A stretch of DNA of 64,000 nt, from NCBI GenBank assembly GCA_029252405.1, contig JAQXBM010000001.1, positions 1-64,000 on the forward strand, in the 5' to 3' direction. This document shows positions 25,606 through 34,616 of the stretch, one piece after another. Source of the DNA: Crocinitomicaceae bacterium. GTDB lineage: Bacteria; Bacteroidota; Bacteroidia; Flavobacteriales_D; Crocinitomicaceae. The position numbers and the translations under genes are program-made. Numbering within the stretch: position 1 is the first letter of the stretch; every line of letters begins with the position of its first letter. The notes under the pieces are model-generated. The model was not told the DNA's origin, did no database searches, and saw nothing but the letters and a program-made list of their open reading frames with translations.

Positions 25606-28600
25606 ATGAATCGTTTTTATTTCCTTTTCCTGCTCCTCATTTCTTTCTCGTTTCGAGGGAATGCGACGCACGTACTCGGAGGTGATATAACTTGGGAATG
25701 CCAAGGCAGTGATTACGTCTTTCAACTTACGTTTTACCGTGATTGTAATGGCGGGATTGTTAACCCAGTAAATGAAACGATTGAGGTTTGGGGACATCCA
25801 ACCTTAACTTCCATAACAGTCAATTTCCAATCTAGAACTGATATTTCACCCCTTTGCACACAAGTTACAGGTGGTCCAGCTCCCTTGGATTGCGGCTCTG
25901 GACAAGGAGGTGGAAACGGAATTGGGGCGATTGAGAAAATCATTTACGTGAGTGATCCCATTGCCATTTCAGGCACGCCTCCAGCTACAGGGTGGGTTTT
26001 CACTTATCAGAATTTTGCTCGAAATGGGAATATCGTCAACCTGATTGATCCCGATATCAAAGGAATTACACTCACCTCAAAAATGTACGAGGTTCCAAAC
26101 AGCGCAGGTGGTTGCGTTGATAATTCACCTCAGTTTTTGCAAGATCCTTACTTCGTGAGTTGTGCTGGTGATCCGTATACGTACAACATGAACGCGATCG
26201 ATCCTGATCTCGATTCTTTGCACATTTCCTTCGGAACACCACTGGATCATTTTCCAGCTCAGACCTACAATCCACCAAGCAGCCCAGCAGAATTAATCTA
26301 TGAAAGTGGATTTTCAGCTAACTCGCCCACTCCAGATGCATCATTCAATCCAGGAAATATTCCTGCGCAACTAAATTCTAGTTCCGGCGAATTGACTTTT
26401 CTCTCAAACACTACCGGAAGCTACGCTGTAAAAATTGTCGCTCGATCCTATCGCAATGGTGTGTTGATTGCTGAAGTTGATCGGGAAATCCAATTGATTG
26501 TTTCGAATTGTAGTGGAACAAACTCACCTCCTCAAGTTACAGGACCATTTGGTGGATTATTTGAAACAACCGTAAACGCTGGCGACCTCGTGAACTTTAC
26601 CCTGAATTCAACAGATGTTGAACTACTTCAGGACGGATCACCTCAGAGCAACCACTTATCCGCATCAGGATTTATGTTCGGAACGAACTTTACGAGTACG
26701 AGCGGATGTACCACTGGACCTTGCGCTACCTTGAATTCAACTCCACTGATCACAGGTGTCCAAGGCGTATCGACGGATTTTAGTTGGCAAACAGATTGTG
26801 ATCACTTGGTCACTCCATTGAACGGAACGGAGGACATGGTTCCTTTCCACTTTGTCTTCAAAATTCAAGATGATTATTGCCCTGTGCCGAAAGTGACCTA
26901 TGCAACGATTACCATCAACGTGGTGAACCCTGGAATTATTCAAGCTCCACAAATCAATTGCATTCAATCGGACGCAACGGGAGATGTGACTATTTCTTGG
27001 GATCAAGTGGCAGACCCAAATGGAACCTTCAACTCCTATCAGATTTTTACGTTGGAAAACGGATTAGTTGGAACTGTTCCAGCGATTGGAACTACATCAT
27101 TTACGGACCCTGGAGTTGGACAGGAATTTCATTATTATATGGCTGTTGCCTCCGGTTGCGATGGAAATTCATTGTCATACAGCGATACTCTTTCGAATAT
27201 TTATCTGGACTTAGTCAATCCAAGCAACGGGACAGCAGTTCTTCAATGGAACGATCCAATTGATCCTGCTCTACCGACAATGAACGATTATTATCACATC
27301 TACCGAGAATTCCCAGCGGGAACTTGGACTTTCTACGACAGTGTAGCATATGGAACCACTTTTTATATCGACACAATTGATATTTGCGATGTGTTCTTGA
27401 GTTATCAAATTATATTGCCAAATCAACCGTGTGCTTTCACTTCTAATATTGCGGGAGATCAATTTGAAGACATGATCACTCCTGATATTCCTGTGATTGA
27501 TTTTGTGACGATCGACACATTAACGAACGGAGTAACGCTTTCATGGAATGAAAATGCCCAGCAAGATACTTACGGATACGTCATCTATACCTTGAATGGA
27601 AGTGGAATCATTGTGGAAATAGACACGGTTTGGGGATTGCCAAATACGACGTATACGCACTTCCCGAACACGGACAATGGATCGCTCACTTATTCGGTTG
27701 CAGCTTTCGATTCTTGTTTTACTGTAGCCGTGCCTCCTACGTATCAGACTTCGGCGAAAGCTCCTATTCATACGAGTGTTTTCGTGACTCCTACTTTGGA
27801 TATTTGTGCACGTGAAGTCAATTTGATTTGGACGGAATACGAAGGATGGAACGCCGTAGCTAGCTATGAGATTTTCGCAAAATGGACAGGACAACCTTGG
27901 ATGAGTTTCGGAACGACAACCGGAACAACGTTCAATCTTCCAATTCAAGACGGACAGGATTATTGCTTCGCGATTAAAGCTGTAAGTTCAGACGGACAAG
28001 AGAGCTTTTCGAATACTTCATGTATTTTTACTTCTTCGCCAAGTCAACCGAGCTACAATTATTTGCAAGTCGCAACCGTGGATGGTGATGAAGTAATTCT
28101 TCGACAACACATTGACAATTCCGTTCCCATTACGGAAATGGCGTTTGAACGAAAAGTGGGTGCGGATCCTTTCGAGGAAATCGGTCGTATACCTGTGAAT
28201 TCGGGAACGTTGACCTATGTTGATACTGACGTGGATGTTCATTCGCAATCCTATGTTTATCGTGCTCGTGTGATTGACAGCTGTTCGAACGAAGGTGGAG
28301 TTTCCAATGAGGCAGAGACAATTTTCTTGGAAGTGCAATTCGATGGGACATCCAAAATATCTTATTTGAACTGGAATGCGTATCGTCAATTCAACGGTTC
28401 AGTAATCGCGTACAGTATTTATCGTGGAATTGATGGTGTGTTTGGAAGTACTCCAGTGGCAAGTGTTGCCAGTAATCAGTTGTCGTATGAAGACGACATG
28501 AATGACATCATTTCTTCGGGAAAAATCTGCTACCGCGTTGAGGCGATTGAAGCGACCAATATTTATGGTTTTAGTGAAATCAGCAGATCGAATGAAGTGT

Positions 28601-28893
28601 GCATCGTGCTTCCTCCATTGATTTACATTCCGAACGCATTTATTCCTGATGGTGTCAACAAAATATTCAGACCCGTTCTTTCTGATTTTGATGCGACAGA
28701 TTACAACTTTGTGATTTTGAATCGTTGGGGTCAAACCTTATTCCAGACGAATTTATACGACGAAGGATGGGATGGAATTATTCCTGCTACCAATCGCGAA
28801 GCTGCTGCAGGATCGTACGTTTATATCATTAGCGTGAAAGATGCGAATGGTGTTGAAACATTGATTCATGGGCATGTTAACTTGTTGAGATAA
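25606..28893 (+). CDS. T9SS type B surface protein with FN3-like domains (1095 aa)
   Basis: The start is set at the ATG 25606, which gives a signal peptide (MNRFYFLFLLLISFSFRGNA); the upstream extension to 25519 is unlikely. The first 330 residues (THVLGGDITWEC, FYRDCNGG) are homologous to the N-terminus of the protein at 32715-34466. The middle holds fibronectin-III-like repeats (VTISWDQVADPNG, VTLSWNENAQQD, VNLIWTEYEGWN). The C-terminus is a type B sorting domain (IPNAFIPDG, ILNRWGQTLFQTN, GWDG, GHVNLLR). Likely cell-surface adhesin. The next gene begins 1 nt after its stop. Confidence 0.92.
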   Translation: MNRFYFLFLLLISFSFRGNATHVLGGDITWECQGSDYVFQLTFYRDCNGGIVNPVNETIEVWGHPTLTSITVNFQSRTDISPLCTQVTGGPAPLDCGSGQGGGNGIGAIEKIIYVSDPIAISGTPPATGWVFTYQNFARNGNIVNLIDPDIKGITLTSKMYEVPNSAGGCVDNSPQFLQDPYFVSCAGDPYTYNMNAIDPDLDSLHISFGTPLDHFPAQTYNPPSSPAELIYESGFSANSPTPDASFNPGNIPAQLNSSSGELTFLSNTTGSYAVKIVARSYRNGVLIAEVDREIQLIVSNCSGTNSPPQVTGPFGGLFETTVNAGDLVNFTLNSTDVELLQDGSPQSNHLSASGFMFGTNFTSTSGCTTGPCATLNSTPLITGVQGVSTDFSWQTDCDHLVTPLNGTEDMVPFHFVFKIQDDYCPVPKVTYATITINVVNPGIIQAPQINCIQSDATGDVTISWDQVADPNGTFNSYQIFTLENGLVGTVPAIGTTSFTDPGVGQEFHYYMAVASGCDGNSLSYSDTLSNIYLDLVNPSNGTAVLQWNDPIDPALPTMNDYYHIYREFPAGTWTFYDSVAYGTTFYIDTIDICDVFLSYQIILPNQPCAFTSNIAGDQFEDMITPDIPVIDFVTIDTLTNGVTLSWNENAQQDTYGYVIYTLNGSGIIVEIDTVWGLPNTTYTHFPNTDNGSLTYSVAAFDSCFTVAVPPTYQTSAKAPIHTSVFVTPTLDICAREVNLIWTEYEGWNAVASYEIFAKWTGQPWMSFGTTTGTTFNLPIQDGQDYCFAIKAVSSDGQESFSNTSCIFTSSPSQPSYNYLQVATVDGDEVILRQHIDNSVPITEMAFERKVGADPFEEIGRIPVNSGTLTYVDTDVDVHSQSYVYRARVIDSCSNEGGVSNEAETIFLEVQFDGTSKISYLNWNAYRQFNGSVIAYSIYRGIDGVFGSTPVASVASNQLSYEDDMNDIISSGKICYRVEAIEATNIYGFSEISRSNEVCIVLPPLIYIPNAFIPDGVNKIFRPVLSDFDATDYNFVILNRWGQTLFQTNLYDEGWDGIIPATNREAAAGSYVYIISVKDANGVETLIHGHVNLLR

Positions 28894-28894
28894 G

Positions 28895-29311
28895 ATGTCA
28901 ATCAAATCGCGCGCGCTCTTCGCTCAATGGTTTTTTCTCTTTTTGATCGTCAGTTACGAACACTCCACAAACTTCAACCTTTCTCTGCAAGATTCATCTG
29001 GATTCAACTCCAATTTCGGAGATATCGTAATTATAGGCGTGATTCTACTCCTTATCTCATTAGTTATTTCCCTCCCTTTTCTCCTATTGACTTCTTTTAT
29101 CGTCAGATACTTGGATAAATCAAGGAAATCTGTGCTGTTCACGAATTTGATTATGCTCATTTTTGCAGTGATTATGTTCTTTATCATTTCGAACATGACC
29201 GCTAGCTATTACGAAGGATTAATATATGTGGGAAGTTACTTTTTTGCCTTTGCGTTGATCATCAACTTTCATATTGTCATGCGGAACGAAGAAGAAATTC
29301 CTCGTGACTGA
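28895..29311 (+). CDS. Small four-TM membrane protein (138 aa)
   Basis: Begins 1 nt after the previous stop. Four hydrophobic segments (about 6-22, 42-68, 78-103, 108-131), a basic cytosolic tail and no motif. No family is recognised. Translational coupling with the adhesin gene before it is possible, but co-function is only a guess. Confidence 0.75.
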   Translation: MSIKSRALFAQWFFLFLIVSYEHSTNFNLSLQDSSGFNSNFGDIVIIGVILLLISLVISLPFLLLTSFIVRYLDKSRKSVLFTNLIMLIFAVIMFFIISNMTASYYEGLIYVGSYFFAFALIINFHIVMRNEEEIPRD

Positions 29312-29351
29312 ACAATGCAAAATCGATGTTTAAAAACCTTACTTTTATCTC

Positions 29352-30311
29352 GTGAAACGAATTCTTGTTATTCAAACGGCTTTTTTGGGAGATGTCATTT
29401 TGGCGACGCCAGTTCTTTCTGAATTGAAGCGCTTGTTTCCGAATGCTCAATTGGATATGTTGGTAAAGAAAGGAAATGAATCTTTGCTGCTGAACAATCC
29501 GCATTTGCATGAGTTGCATGTTTTGAATAAATCCAACGGGAAATGGAAAGCAATTTTCGGTTTGATCAAAGAATTTCGAAAGAATGAATACGACCTTGTG
29601 ATCAACCTACATCGTTTTGGAAGTTCCGGATTGATTACCGCCTTCTCAAAAGGGAAAAAGCGCTACGGCTTTCGGAAGAATCCCTTTTCGTTTTTGTATA
29701 CCAAACGATTTGATCATAACATTGGTGATGGAACGCACGAGGTAGAAAGAAACCTATCAGTTATTGCTGAATTTGGAACGGAGAAACGCGTTCGACCTGA
29801 ATTATTTCCTTCGGAGAAAGACCAAGCTGCCATTCAAGAGTATGTGAAGGAGAACTATTATTGCATTGCCCCTGCTTCGGTATGGTTCACAAAACAACTT
29901 CCCGCCGAAAAGTGGGTAGAACTCGTTCAGAAATTTGATGCCGATTCGACCATTTATATTCTTGGGGCGCCAGGTGATAAGGAATTGGGTGATTCAATTA
30001 TTGAAAAAGCCAGTCATTCAGGAGTTATCAATTTAGCGGGAAAACTGAGCTTGTTGCAATCGGCGGCGCTAATGAAAACCGCAGCTCGATCTTACGTGAA
30101 TGATTCTGGGCCACTGCATTTGGCGTCGAGTGTGAATGCGAATGTTACTGCCTTCTTTTGTTCAACAATTCCAGATTTTGGATTTGGCCCCTTGTCGGAT
30201 GATTCAGAAATCAAGCAAGTTGAAGGTTTGGATTGTCGTCCGTGTGGAATTCATGGACACAAAGCGTGCCCGAAAGGTCATTTTGATTGTTCGAAGATTA
30301 ATCTTTCTTGA
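29352..30311 (+). CDS. Glycosyltransferase family 9 (heptosyltransferase-like)
   Basis: 319 residues with the GT9 (LPS heptosyltransferase) plan: N-terminal KRILVIQTAFLGDVILATPVL (Gly-Asp of the donor domain), DLVINLHRFGSSGLI in the first domain, YCIAPASVWFTKQLP after the linker and NDSGPLHLASSVN near residue 255 (the donor-binding Asp/His segment). The start is a GTG at 29352. The protein transfers a sugar from a nucleotide donor to lipid A core or similar. The C-terminus is Cys/His-rich (CRPCGIHGHKACPKGHFDC), which is common in Bacteroidota members. Convergent with the next gene, overlapping by 14 nt. Confidence 0.93.
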   Translation: MKRILVIQTAFLGDVILATPVLSELKRLFPNAQLDMLVKKGNESLLLNNPHLHELHVLNKSNGKWKAIFGLIKEFRKNEYDLVINLHRFGSSGLITAFSKGKKRYGFRKNPFSFLYTKRFDHNIGDGTHEVERNLSVIAEFGTEKRVRPELFPSEKDQAAIQEYVKENYYCIAPASVWFTKQLPAEKWVELVQKFDADSTIYILGAPGDKELGDSIIEKASHSGVINLAGKLSLLQSAALMKTAARSYVNDSGPLHLASSVNANVTAFFCSTIPDFGFGPLSDDSEIKQVEGLDCRPCGIHGHKACPKGHFDCSKINLS

Positions 30312-31995
30312 CTTTTTCCCCGTCAACGTATTCATCTACACGTACAAAGGAACCGTTCTCACTGTCATAGACAATGCATGTGCCATTTCCATTTACCAAT
30401 GTCCCTTTATCAACTGGGTTACCATCCATATCGTTCGTTTCAACTATTTCCATCAACTTACCATGCTCGTACCTCTTAATGGTCTTAGTAACACCGTTAA
30501 CATAATTGAATTGACATAAGCCATGTCTTTCACCTTCAAAATTAGAAATGATCGTTTTTTCAATACCAGAGTCATAATACCACCGTGTGGAACCGTGCTT
30601 TTTTCCTGCACGAAATTGGACTATTCCTTTTGTTGAACCATCTTTAAATAAAACTTTATAATCACCGGATCTTTTCCCGTCTTTATATGGACATGTAGCA
30701 TTAATCTCACCAGTATCGTAATACCACGTGCTAATCCCATTCAATTCTCCGTATCGATATGACGATTCTCTTGCAACCTCTCCATTCTTATGATAAAAAC
30801 GTTGACCTATAACCCATTTCGCTCGCTGATTTTGAATTTCCTTGAGATTTCCATCTTCGTCGTATTCAAACCAGTTAGAGAGACCGTTCATTTTGTTATA
30901 GCCATCATTATGGTGTTTCTTTACACCTACTTTTTTGATTTTATCATCTGGAAACAGATCGCAATCGTACATAAACACTCCGTCGTAGAATGCCAGGTAA
31001 TTCGCTTTTTCTCGCTTGGCTGTCTCAAACCCAAGAACAAGTATATGACTCATGTGTTTCTGATATGAAACGTCTTTACCATTATTCATTATCACTCTCT
31101 TTATTCCCAATTCCTCAAGATCCAATTCATAGAAAAACGCCATAAACTCCTTCATCAAAATATTGCATGAATCCAGGTCATAACCATCAGTAAAGTGCTT
31201 TTTCATGGATTCTAAAATTGGTTCTCTCTTCGAAATCAATTTTTCGAACTCCACAACTTCCATTTCCGAAAGTTCTCTTTCCTCTTCCTTAACTAATTTT
31301 AGCTCCCCCTCAGCGACTACCTCTTTTATTTGGGCGATATAACTCTTTGTATCTCTTAGATATCTATCCCTTTTCTCTTCTAAGTACGTTGGTTCGGGAT
31401 TTGCGTATGTATTCAATTCCTTCCTGTACTCCTGCAATTTTCTATTGTTCTCACGGATTTTTGCATTTATATCATCTACCCTATCATTATAGTCCTTATT
31501 TTTTTCATTGTATTTATTAATCAGATCATTATAAGATTTTCGATTCGCACTCATCATACTGTACTCGCCAGAGCAACCAGACGAGCCATTGTTATAGACG
31601 CACAATTCATAGGTTGCCTTAGAAAGATTCAATCTTCGTTTGGCGTTTTTCACATTCGATTCTAACCTTGAGAGGTCGGAATTTAAAGCAACAAATCTTT
31701 TATATTCATCTGATTCGGAAAAGTCATTAAATTCCGGTTTTGGCTCAGCTTCTCCTGACTTTTCCTCTTCGATTACATCTTGCACTGCATCTAAGTATGC
31801 TTGTTCCTTATCTAAAAAGGATTGAGCTAAATCTTCCCGCCCCATAATCTGAAGAGCAGCTTTTTTCCTTTCCACCTCAGAAGAATCCATATAGTCCAAA
31901 TAGACCTTCTCAAATACTTTTTTATAATCAGTTTCTTGGGCAAATGAAAAGCTCATTAAACCAAGAACAAATAGAGGGACTAAAATAGATTTCAT
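30298..31995 (-). CDS. Secreted MORN/YwqK-repeat protein with coiled-coil N-terminal half (565 aa)
   Basis: A signal peptide (VLGLMSFSFAQ) starts the protein. The first half is highly charged and helical (RLESNVKNAKRRLNLSK, KNKDYNDRVDDINAKIRENN), a probable coiled coil at about residues 85-250, with one short Cys/Gly patch (CVYNNGSSGCSG). The second half has MORN_2/YwqK-type repeats: GNLKEI, GEVARESSYRYGELNGI, GEINATCPYKDGKRSGDY, GSTKGIVQFRAGKKHGS, IEKTIISNFEGERHGL. Such repeats appear in periplasmic or secreted proteins of unknown role. Base composition looks more A+T-rich than the neighbours, so transfer is possible. No T9SS domain. Confidence 0.8.
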   Translation of the reverse strand: MKSILVPLFVLGLMSFSFAQETDYKKVFEKVYLDYMDSSEVERKKAALQIMGREDLAQSFLDKEQAYLDAVQDVIEEEKSGEAEPKPEFNDFSESDEYKRFVALNSDLSRLESNVKNAKRRLNLSKATYELCVYNNGSSGCSGEYSMMSANRKSYNDLINKYNEKNKDYNDRVDDINAKIRENNRKLQEYRKELNTYANPEPTYLEEKRDRYLRDTKSYIAQIKEVVAEGELKLVKEEERELSEMEVVEFEKLISKREPILESMKKHFTDGYDLDSCNILMKEFMAFFYELDLEELGIKRVIMNNGKDVSYQKHMSHILVLGFETAKREKANYLAFYDGVFMYDCDLFPDDKIKKVGVKKHHNDGYNKMNGLSNWFEYDEDGNLKEIQNQRAKWVIGQRFYHKNGEVARESSYRYGELNGISTWYYDTGEINATCPYKDGKRSGDYKVLFKDGSTKGIVQFRAGKKHGSTRWYYDSGIEKTIISNFEGERHGLCQFNYVNGVTKTIKRYEHGKLMEIVETNDMDGNPVDKGTLVNGNGTCIVYDSENGSFVRVDEYVDGEKVKKD

Positions 31996-32152
31996 ATAAA
32001 AAGGGAGTTAATTTCGTTACTTGATTGGAAATTAATGACAAAGTAAACCTTCTCTAACGTATCTGAGTACTTTTCGCGTTTTTTTTAGAATATTAAATGT
32101 ATAATCGACCTATCACTATTCGTTACAGAATTTACTAGATGGAAAGAGAGAA

Positions 32153-32647
32153 TTAGATTTCCTTTACCATCACATAGTCTTCCATCAAATACCCTCTTCC
32201 GATATCAATGTTCTCTTCTTTTACGATTTGGAATCCTTGCGATTTATAGAAATCAACCGCTGCATTGAAACGATTGACGTTTAAGTTGATTGTTGCCACG
32301 TCCAATTCTTTTCCAATTTCGATCGTTTTCTCCAGGAGCGCTTTGCCCAATCCTTTTCCATGAGTATTTGATTCCACGTAAAGTTTGTGCATTCGGAGCG
32401 TTCCGACATCTGGGAAGTTAGGTTCCAATCCAACGAAACCTTTTGGAACACCATCCAAAGTAATCATGTAATAAAGATGCCCTGTTTGAACTTGTTCCGT
32501 GAGCGTATTCACGTCATACATCCAATCGAGCATGTATTCAATCTGAGCAGGTTCCAAAATATCTTTGAATGCGTCAGGCCAAATTGACTTCGCCAGTTGG
32601 TGTACGATAATGATATCGTCTTTCGTTAATTGTGAAATTGTGAGCAT
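32153..32647 (-). CDS. GNAT family N-acetyltransferase (164 aa)
   Basis: The start is the ATG at 32647; the frame also opens at a TTG (32677), giving ten extra residues not typical of the family. GNAT elements: MHKLYVESNTHGKGLGKALLEKT (acetyl-CoA loop) at about 92-114 and FNAAVDFYKSQGFQIVKEE at the C-terminus. Acceptor unknown. Lies alone between the MORN protein (minus) and the type B adhesin gene (minus). Confidence 0.93.
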   Translation of the reverse strand: MLTISQLTKDDIIIVHQLAKSIWPDAFKDILEPAQIEYMLDWMYDVNTLTEQVQTGHLYYMITLDGVPKGFVGLEPNFPDVGTLRMHKLYVESNTHGKGLGKALLEKTIEIGKELDVATINLNVNRFNAAVDFYKSQGFQIVKEENIDIGRGYLMEDYVMVKEI

Positions 32648-32714
32648 ACTTTTTATTGTCTGCTCAAAATTAACCAATAAGAGAATCGGAATTTACCGAG
32701 TCGAAACGAGTTAT

Positions 32715-34466
32715 TTACTTAATAATGTGAACGAAGCCATGTGCCGTGTAAAGCGTCTTCTCCTGATCATCATATTCGTACTTCACGCTTTCAGGCGTTA
32801 CGATGTACGTGTACACTCCTGCTTCTAACTCATTTCCTGAAACATCAAGTCCTTTCCAATCGTTTTGATAGTCCTCCGATTCGAAAACGAGGTTACCCCA
32901 ACGGTTGAAAATTTGCAGTCGAACGCGGTCGTAATCCTCAATGTTCTTTATGATAAATTCATCATTGATATCATCCCCATTCATGGTAATCACATTCGGG
33001 ACTTTCAGCGGGCATCGGTTGTAGACGGGTATGAGCCCTGACGATATATTCTGTCCACAGCCATCGACGACATTTACTGACATTTCTGTCAAGTTTGGAT
33101 CGAGATCTGTTGCAGGGAATGAAATGGAATCATTATTTGCATAAGGCGTTGGAGCCCATGCATACGTGTACGGTCCTACTCCATTCTGAACATTACACCA
33201 CAGCAATCCGTATTCATCAATTTCATCACAAATGTTGGTACTATCTCCCCAATCAATCGTCATTGGAATGTAATCCTGAATTGTCAAGTAAGCAGTTGTT
33301 GTATCAAAGGTATTTTCACAAGGATTCTCAACAATGATGCTAAAGGTAACCGTTTCGTTTCCTTCTGTAATCCCGTCTCCGTACGGAACGATTGAAATCG
33401 TATCTGTGAAAACTCCTGTTGGAATTGTAATAGATGATCCCAATGTGTTGTAATCAACTCCGTTCGTAGCCGTTCCAGAAACGAGCACTTCGATCGTCAA
33501 AGAAGAATCAGCAGTTGTTCTTTCAATTATAAATCCGGCAGAGCTACAATCTTCAATCAAAACACCAGCTCCAAGCAATGAAACCTCGATTGGCAATTCA
33601 ACATCACATGTCACCACTCGATAACCGAATGTTCTTGTTTTACTGTTGATTAATACTCCATTTCGGTATTCCTCCACACAAACTCCGGCAACGTAAGTCC
33701 CGACAAGTCCTGGAGTAATGTCCATAATTCCTGTTTGTGGATCAATCGTAACGTTAGATCCTGGTCCCCAAGGTTGAGGTCCACTAAAACCTGGCTCCCA
33801 TATTACATCTGCATAAGGCGGAGCGTACTCAGGGTTTGGTTCTGCTACTGTTCCCGATGGTCCTAAATCAACCGTTTTTGGTGTACACATGGAATAAACC
33901 AAGGAATCACCATCAATATCAGTAGCAATGTGATCAAATGTAAAGGTCAAGTTCGAACAAAGCACAATTGGCGGGTAGTTATCAAATCGAGCAGCGTTGT
34001 TATCAAATTGTCCGACCAAAGTCGTCCCCGGTACATCTGTCTCAATTGTAAGTCCCCAAGAACCTGGGTTGACAATATTCTGAATGTTATTCGCCCAGCA
34101 GCAACGTTGATATACGATTCTGTATCCGTCTGCAGTGGCAGGAAGTGTAATTGTCGTGATGTAAATCGCACGTTCAATACAGATATCCGTTGGTGGCGTC
34201 ACACATGGATCATCGTAAATAATTGGTAAAGTATCTGGCACTGGCAAAGGAATTGAATACTCTGAAAACTGTGCTCCTGCTCCTGTAAAAACAGTGAACT
34301 GCAGAGGTGAATCAAAACCAGATCCTGAACAATCTCGATACACTTCGAATGTTACTCTGTACTGATCATTCCCTAGAGAATCGTAGTAAACTTCTCCTCC
34401 AACAATGTGCGATGCGAATGTCGATGAACAAACAAGCAACATCAATGCGACTAATACCTTTTTCAT
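32715..34466 (-). CDS. T9SS type B surface protein with Calx-beta domain (583 aa)
   Basis: Signal peptide (LMLLVCSSTFA), then SHIVGGEVYYDSLGNDQYRV and FEVYRDCSG, homologous to the N-terminus of the 25606-28893 protein. A Calx-beta-like stretch (SSLTIEVLVSGTATNGVDY, ITEGNETVTFSIIV) follows at about 310-390, then a Pro-rich bridge, and a type B sorting domain at the end (VPNVITMNGDDINDEF, IFNRWGNLVFESED, GVYTYIVTP). Type B clients usually need a PorP/SprF partner for export; one is encoded at 55256-56263. Likely adhesin. No enzyme motif. Confidence 0.92.
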   Translation of the reverse strand: MKKVLVALMLLVCSSTFASHIVGGEVYYDSLGNDQYRVTFEVYRDCSGSGFDSPLQFTVFTGAGAQFSEYSIPLPVPDTLPIIYDDPCVTPPTDICIERAIYITTITLPATADGYRIVYQRCCWANNIQNIVNPGSWGLTIETDVPGTTLVGQFDNNAARFDNYPPIVLCSNLTFTFDHIATDIDGDSLVYSMCTPKTVDLGPSGTVAEPNPEYAPPYADVIWEPGFSGPQPWGPGSNVTIDPQTGIMDITPGLVGTYVAGVCVEEYRNGVLINSKTRTFGYRVVTCDVELPIEVSLLGAGVLIEDCSSAGFIIERTTADSSLTIEVLVSGTATNGVDYNTLGSSITIPTGVFTDTISIVPYGDGITEGNETVTFSIIVENPCENTFDTTTAYLTIQDYIPMTIDWGDSTNICDEIDEYGLLWCNVQNGVGPYTYAWAPTPYANNDSISFPATDLDPNLTEMSVNVVDGCGQNISSGLIPVYNRCPLKVPNVITMNGDDINDEFIIKNIEDYDRVRLQIFNRWGNLVFESEDYQNDWKGLDVSGNELEAGVYTYIVTPESVKYEYDDQEKTLYTAHGFVHIIK

Positions 34467-34557
34467 AAATTTTGTGCTTTCTACTTACTAGACGTAAAAT
34501 CTTGCCTAAAGGTATGTATTATCCTCCATAATTTTTTGAAAGACCTTTGTAAATACA

Positions 34558-34598
34558 AAAACCCTGACGCAGTTTATGAAGCCGCATCAGGGTTTAGT
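34558..34598 (-). terminator. Rho-independent terminator after the VWD protein gene
   Basis: An imperfect 9-12-bp stem (AAACCCTGA against TCAGGGTTT, one mismatch inside) with a T-run on the minus strand, between 34617 and the downstream gene start at 34466. Confidence 0.8.
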
Positions 34599-34616
34599 AA
34601 AATATTCTTCTAAAAT

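Noticed and set aside
26877-27263. 128-codon plus-strand ORF inside the 25606-28893 gene
   Set aside because: Out-of-frame shadow of a gene that has clear domains; no signal or motif of its own.
27541-27948. 135-codon minus-strand ORF inside the same adhesin gene
   Set aside because: Antisense shadow; composition (Arg, Ser, Cys) is typical of antisense frames.
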